DNA from: Planctomycetota bacterium
Lineage (GTDB): Bacteria; Planctomycetota; Phycisphaerae; UBA1845; PWPN01
DNA length: 64,000 bases
Assembly: GCA_022711465.1 (NCBI GenBank)
Contig: JAKLEZ010000020.1
Span: forward strand, 42,506 to 106,505
Reading direction: 5' to 3'
The position numbers and the translations under genes are program-made. The notes under the pieces are model-generated. The model searched no databases. It was given only the letters and a program-made list of their open reading frames with translations, and had not been told where the DNA came from. Within the stretch, counting starts at the first letter, position 1, and each line of letters opens with the position of its first letter. Of the stretch, positions 62,280 through 64,000 are shown in pieces.

Positions 62280-63620
62280 ATGGGCCGACACGACGACCAC
62301 ACCGCACAACGTTTCCACAAACCAGAAGGCGGATATCGCGTCATTCCTGCTCGCCACATCTACACGGTGTGGTCCGCGTACCGGACCAGGATGATCTCAC
62401 TGCTTGGCCTGCGGGTGTATCTGGCCTTGCACGAGGTCGCCGAGCGCCGACACGCCGACGGATTCCGAGGCCACAAGCGACCTTCGCCTGCGAGCCCATC
62501 CGATTGGCTGACCGATCCCGTACCGGAACTCTATCAACTCGTGGGCTGTGCCCGTCCCTCTCAGGTGCGGGCGGCCCTGCGCCAACTGGTCTCGGTAGGC
62601 CTGGTCGGGTTGGATGGAAGCCGTTGCGGCCTGGTCCGTAGCCCCGCCAACGCATCCCCTGTATTGCAACAAGCCGCCCGATCGATGGAGCGCCGCCTGG
62701 GGCGGCGAGGCCGCGTACCGTTTCCGCGCCGAACACTGCGGCAGATCGCCCGCGAATGCTCTGCGGCCGAAGCCGCGGTCATGCTTGGCACCGCGATGCG
62801 CTGTCTCTACCGTCACGACGAGGGACAATGTTCAACTGCAGGTTCGTGTTCCGCCCGACTTCTGGCGAACGCCTTCGGCCTGCACGTTCGAACCGTCAAG
62901 GCGGCCCGAATGCAACTGCGCCAGGCCTGCTGGCTCGTCGCCATTCCGGCAGATCCTTGGCACGTCCAGCGGTTTGGAGGACGTTTCCAGGTCAACATGG
63001 CGTGGTCTCCGTCCAACACCAAGTCTTCACCCCGGTTCATGCCCAATCACACCGAACCGCCACCCCCCATAATCAAACAGGAACTCCATTCGGAGATCGA
63101 AACCAGAAAACCCGATGTGGTGGCTAAGAAGCACTCATCCGCAGAAGTACCAGTCCCGCCGACGCTGGCCCGCATCGTGATGGCCGACCTTCGGGATTCC
63201 GGCCGGCTGACGAGCCTGTTCCAGCAGGCGGTAGCACGTGGCCACGTGCGGGCATGCGAAGCCGACCGCTTACGGTTCTTCGCCGCCGCCGAACACGCCC
63301 TTCGCGTCGGTCACGCGAATCCGTGCGGACTGTTTGCCCAGACTGTCCGGCAAGGACTCTGGCGGTTCAGCGCCGAACGTGACGAAGAGCGAGCCCGGCG
63401 GCGGCTTCGCGGTTTAACGAGCGGGATGCTGGCACCGGACGTGGCTCCCCCGCATGACCCCGAGGTTTGGCGACTGGTCCGCCGTGTGGCACATGAACGT
63501 TCCTGGCCACGCGACGGCGTTCGGGTTGCCGGCGTCCGCCCCGCCGCCCACCGTCTTCGAGTGCCTCGAAACCAAGAGCCGACGATTGCGCGGCCTTCCA
63601 AATCGTGCAATACTGGGTAA
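62280..63620 (+). CDS. Winged-helix replication-initiator-like protein of the element
   Basis: 446 aa, ATG preceded by GGAGGGG. Residues about 25-125 form a winged-helix-like domain (GGYRVIPARHIYTVWSAYR, LYQLVGCARPSQVRAALRQLVSVGLVGLDG). A second HTH-like segment occurs at about 180-225 (SARLLANAFGLHVRTVKAARMQLRQ). A Pro-rich linker (about 260-300) and a helical C-terminal domain follow. Two winged helices separated by a linker recall plasmid Rep proteins, but no exact match is recognised. It sits directly beside the large inverted repeat, which fits an initiator or transfer regulator. Confidence 0.6.
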   Translation: MGRHDDHTAQRFHKPEGGYRVIPARHIYTVWSAYRTRMISLLGLRVYLALHEVAERRHADGFRGHKRPSPASPSDWLTDPVPELYQLVGCARPSQVRAALRQLVSVGLVGLDGSRCGLVRSPANASPVLQQAARSMERRLGRRGRVPFPRRTLRQIARECSAAEAAVMLGTAMRCLYRHDEGQCSTAGSCSARLLANAFGLHVRTVKAARMQLRQACWLVAIPADPWHVQRFGGRFQVNMAWSPSNTKSSPRFMPNHTEPPPPIIKQELHSEIETRKPDVVAKKHSSAEVPVPPTLARIVMADLRDSGRLTSLFQQAVARGHVRACEADRLRFFAAAEHALRVGHANPCGLFAQTVRQGLWRFSAERDEERARRRLRGLTSGMLAPDVAPPHDPEVWRLVRRVAHERSWPRDGVRVAGVRPAAHRLRVPRNQEPTIARPSKSCNTG

Positions 63621-63628
63621 AAAGCGGC

Positions 63629-63660
63629 GTAAGCCGCGGACCCAACGGTCCGCGGCTTAC
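63629..63660. terminator. Strong hairpin between convergent genes
   Basis: Perfect 14-bp stem (GTAAGCCGCGGACC and its complement) with a CAAC loop, starting 9 nt after the stop of 62280-63620 and 24 nt before the convergent gene's stop. There is no long T tract. Its position and very GC-rich stem fit a bidirectional terminator. Confidence 0.6.
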
Positions 63661-63683
63661 ACTCAGAACTTACAGATGGGCCA

Positions 63684-63983
63684 TTAGACGAATGCTGTGA
63701 GTACGAGACCACCGAAAGTGATCCCGCCACCGAGCAGCATCATCGCGAGGTCCCGACCAGTCACCACCGGTTCTCCCACAAGGACACTACCACTGGGTTT
63801 CCGGTGTTCGAGGAAGACCAGCACCCTGCCACGGCGCCTCACCTCGAAACTGACTTCCATGTCGACGTCATCCGACTTGATTACCTGCTTGAGGTTGCCA
63901 CGGTAATCAACGACCAGAATCATGTCGACATTGTGGTTTCCCGGGCGCATGCCCGGAAAATCGGCGATTCTTACCTTAATCAC
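63684..63983 (-). CDS. Small protein with C-terminal membrane segment
   Basis: 99 aa, GTG start at 63983 with GGAGTG upstream. The N-terminal two thirds are beta-rich and charged (VDMILVVDYRGNLKQVIKSDDVDMEVSFEVRRRGRVLVFLE). The last 25 residues are hydrophobic (DLAMMLLGGGITFGGLVLTAFV) and likely membrane-inserted. No family recognised. It is convergent with the initiator-like gene and probably belongs to the same element. Confidence 0.55.
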   Translation of the reverse strand: MIKVRIADFPGMRPGNHNVDMILVVDYRGNLKQVIKSDDVDMEVSFEVRRRGRVLVFLEHRKPSGSVLVGEPVVTGRDLAMMLLGGGITFGGLVLTAFV

Positions 63984-64000
63984 GATGTTTCACTCCATCG

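Overview
The window looks like a chromosomal segment of a member of Planctomycetota, probably a Phycisphaerae-like lineage. This is inferred from high GC, secreted multidomain carbohydrate-active proteins (GH16 with a C-terminal dockerin-like repeat, LamG, NPCBM-type and YdjC-type domains), long TPR and hybrid-kinase proteins, and mostly conventional ATG/GTG starts with purine-rich ribosome binding sites. No rRNA, complete tRNA gene or CRISPR array was seen.

Layout. (1) 1-13763, minus strand: a flagellar cluster read from right to left: TPR membrane protein, FlgN-like chaperone, NtrB-like kinase, NtrC-like sigma54 activator, FlgB, FlgC, FliE, FliF, FliG, FliH, FliI, FliJ, a MotE/YlxF-like protein and the start of a FliK-like protein. 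(2) 14184-22911, plus strand: aconitase, a large CHASE-type hybrid kinase, an orphan histidine kinase, a methyltransferase and a small Cys-rich ORF. (3) 22916-26025, minus: an OpcA-like protein coupled to a secreted YdjC/alpha-beta-hydrolase fusion. (4) 26322-35713, plus: secreted proteins (PQQ-like propeller with an Arg/Gly-rich insert, amidohydrolase, GH16 enzyme, LamG split by a propeller, unknown exported protein) and a broken NPCBM gene. A short integrase-end remnant sits at about 31.9 kb. (5) 35702-37339, minus: an exported tandem methyltransferase-like protein.

(6) 37365-51105 is the most distinctive part. Two divergent operons flank a PAS-containing sigma54 activator. They encode NifX-family small proteins, an Mrp/NBP35 ATPase, two MinD-type ATPases with inserted [4Fe-4S] motifs, DUF5320 and DUF89 proteins, a catalytically gutted P-type ATPase, a radical-SAM protein, an iron-sulfur flavoprotein, two lipoproteins, a hotdog thioesterase, an MBL-fold protein interrupted by a TGA, an FTR-catalytic-like protein and TrmO. 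The core matches the anaerobe-specific 'orange protein' (ORP) system known from Desulfovibrio. A shared palindrome (ATTGCA-N3-TGCAAT type) and sigma54-like -24/-12 elements sit where coregulation by the embedded activator would require them.

(7) 51690-64000: a decayed and partly intact mobile element. It holds an integrase C-terminal remnant beside the 3' half of a tRNA-Thr gene, an AbiEi-like gene followed by a Fic gene, a VirD4/TraD-like ATPase bracketed by three winged-helix proteins, small element genes, a large inverted repeat (oriT or origin candidate) and a winged-helix replication-initiator-like protein. No relaxase or type IV secretion channel genes are visible inside the window.

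Function names rest on motif and neighbourhood recognition by eye. No database search was run.
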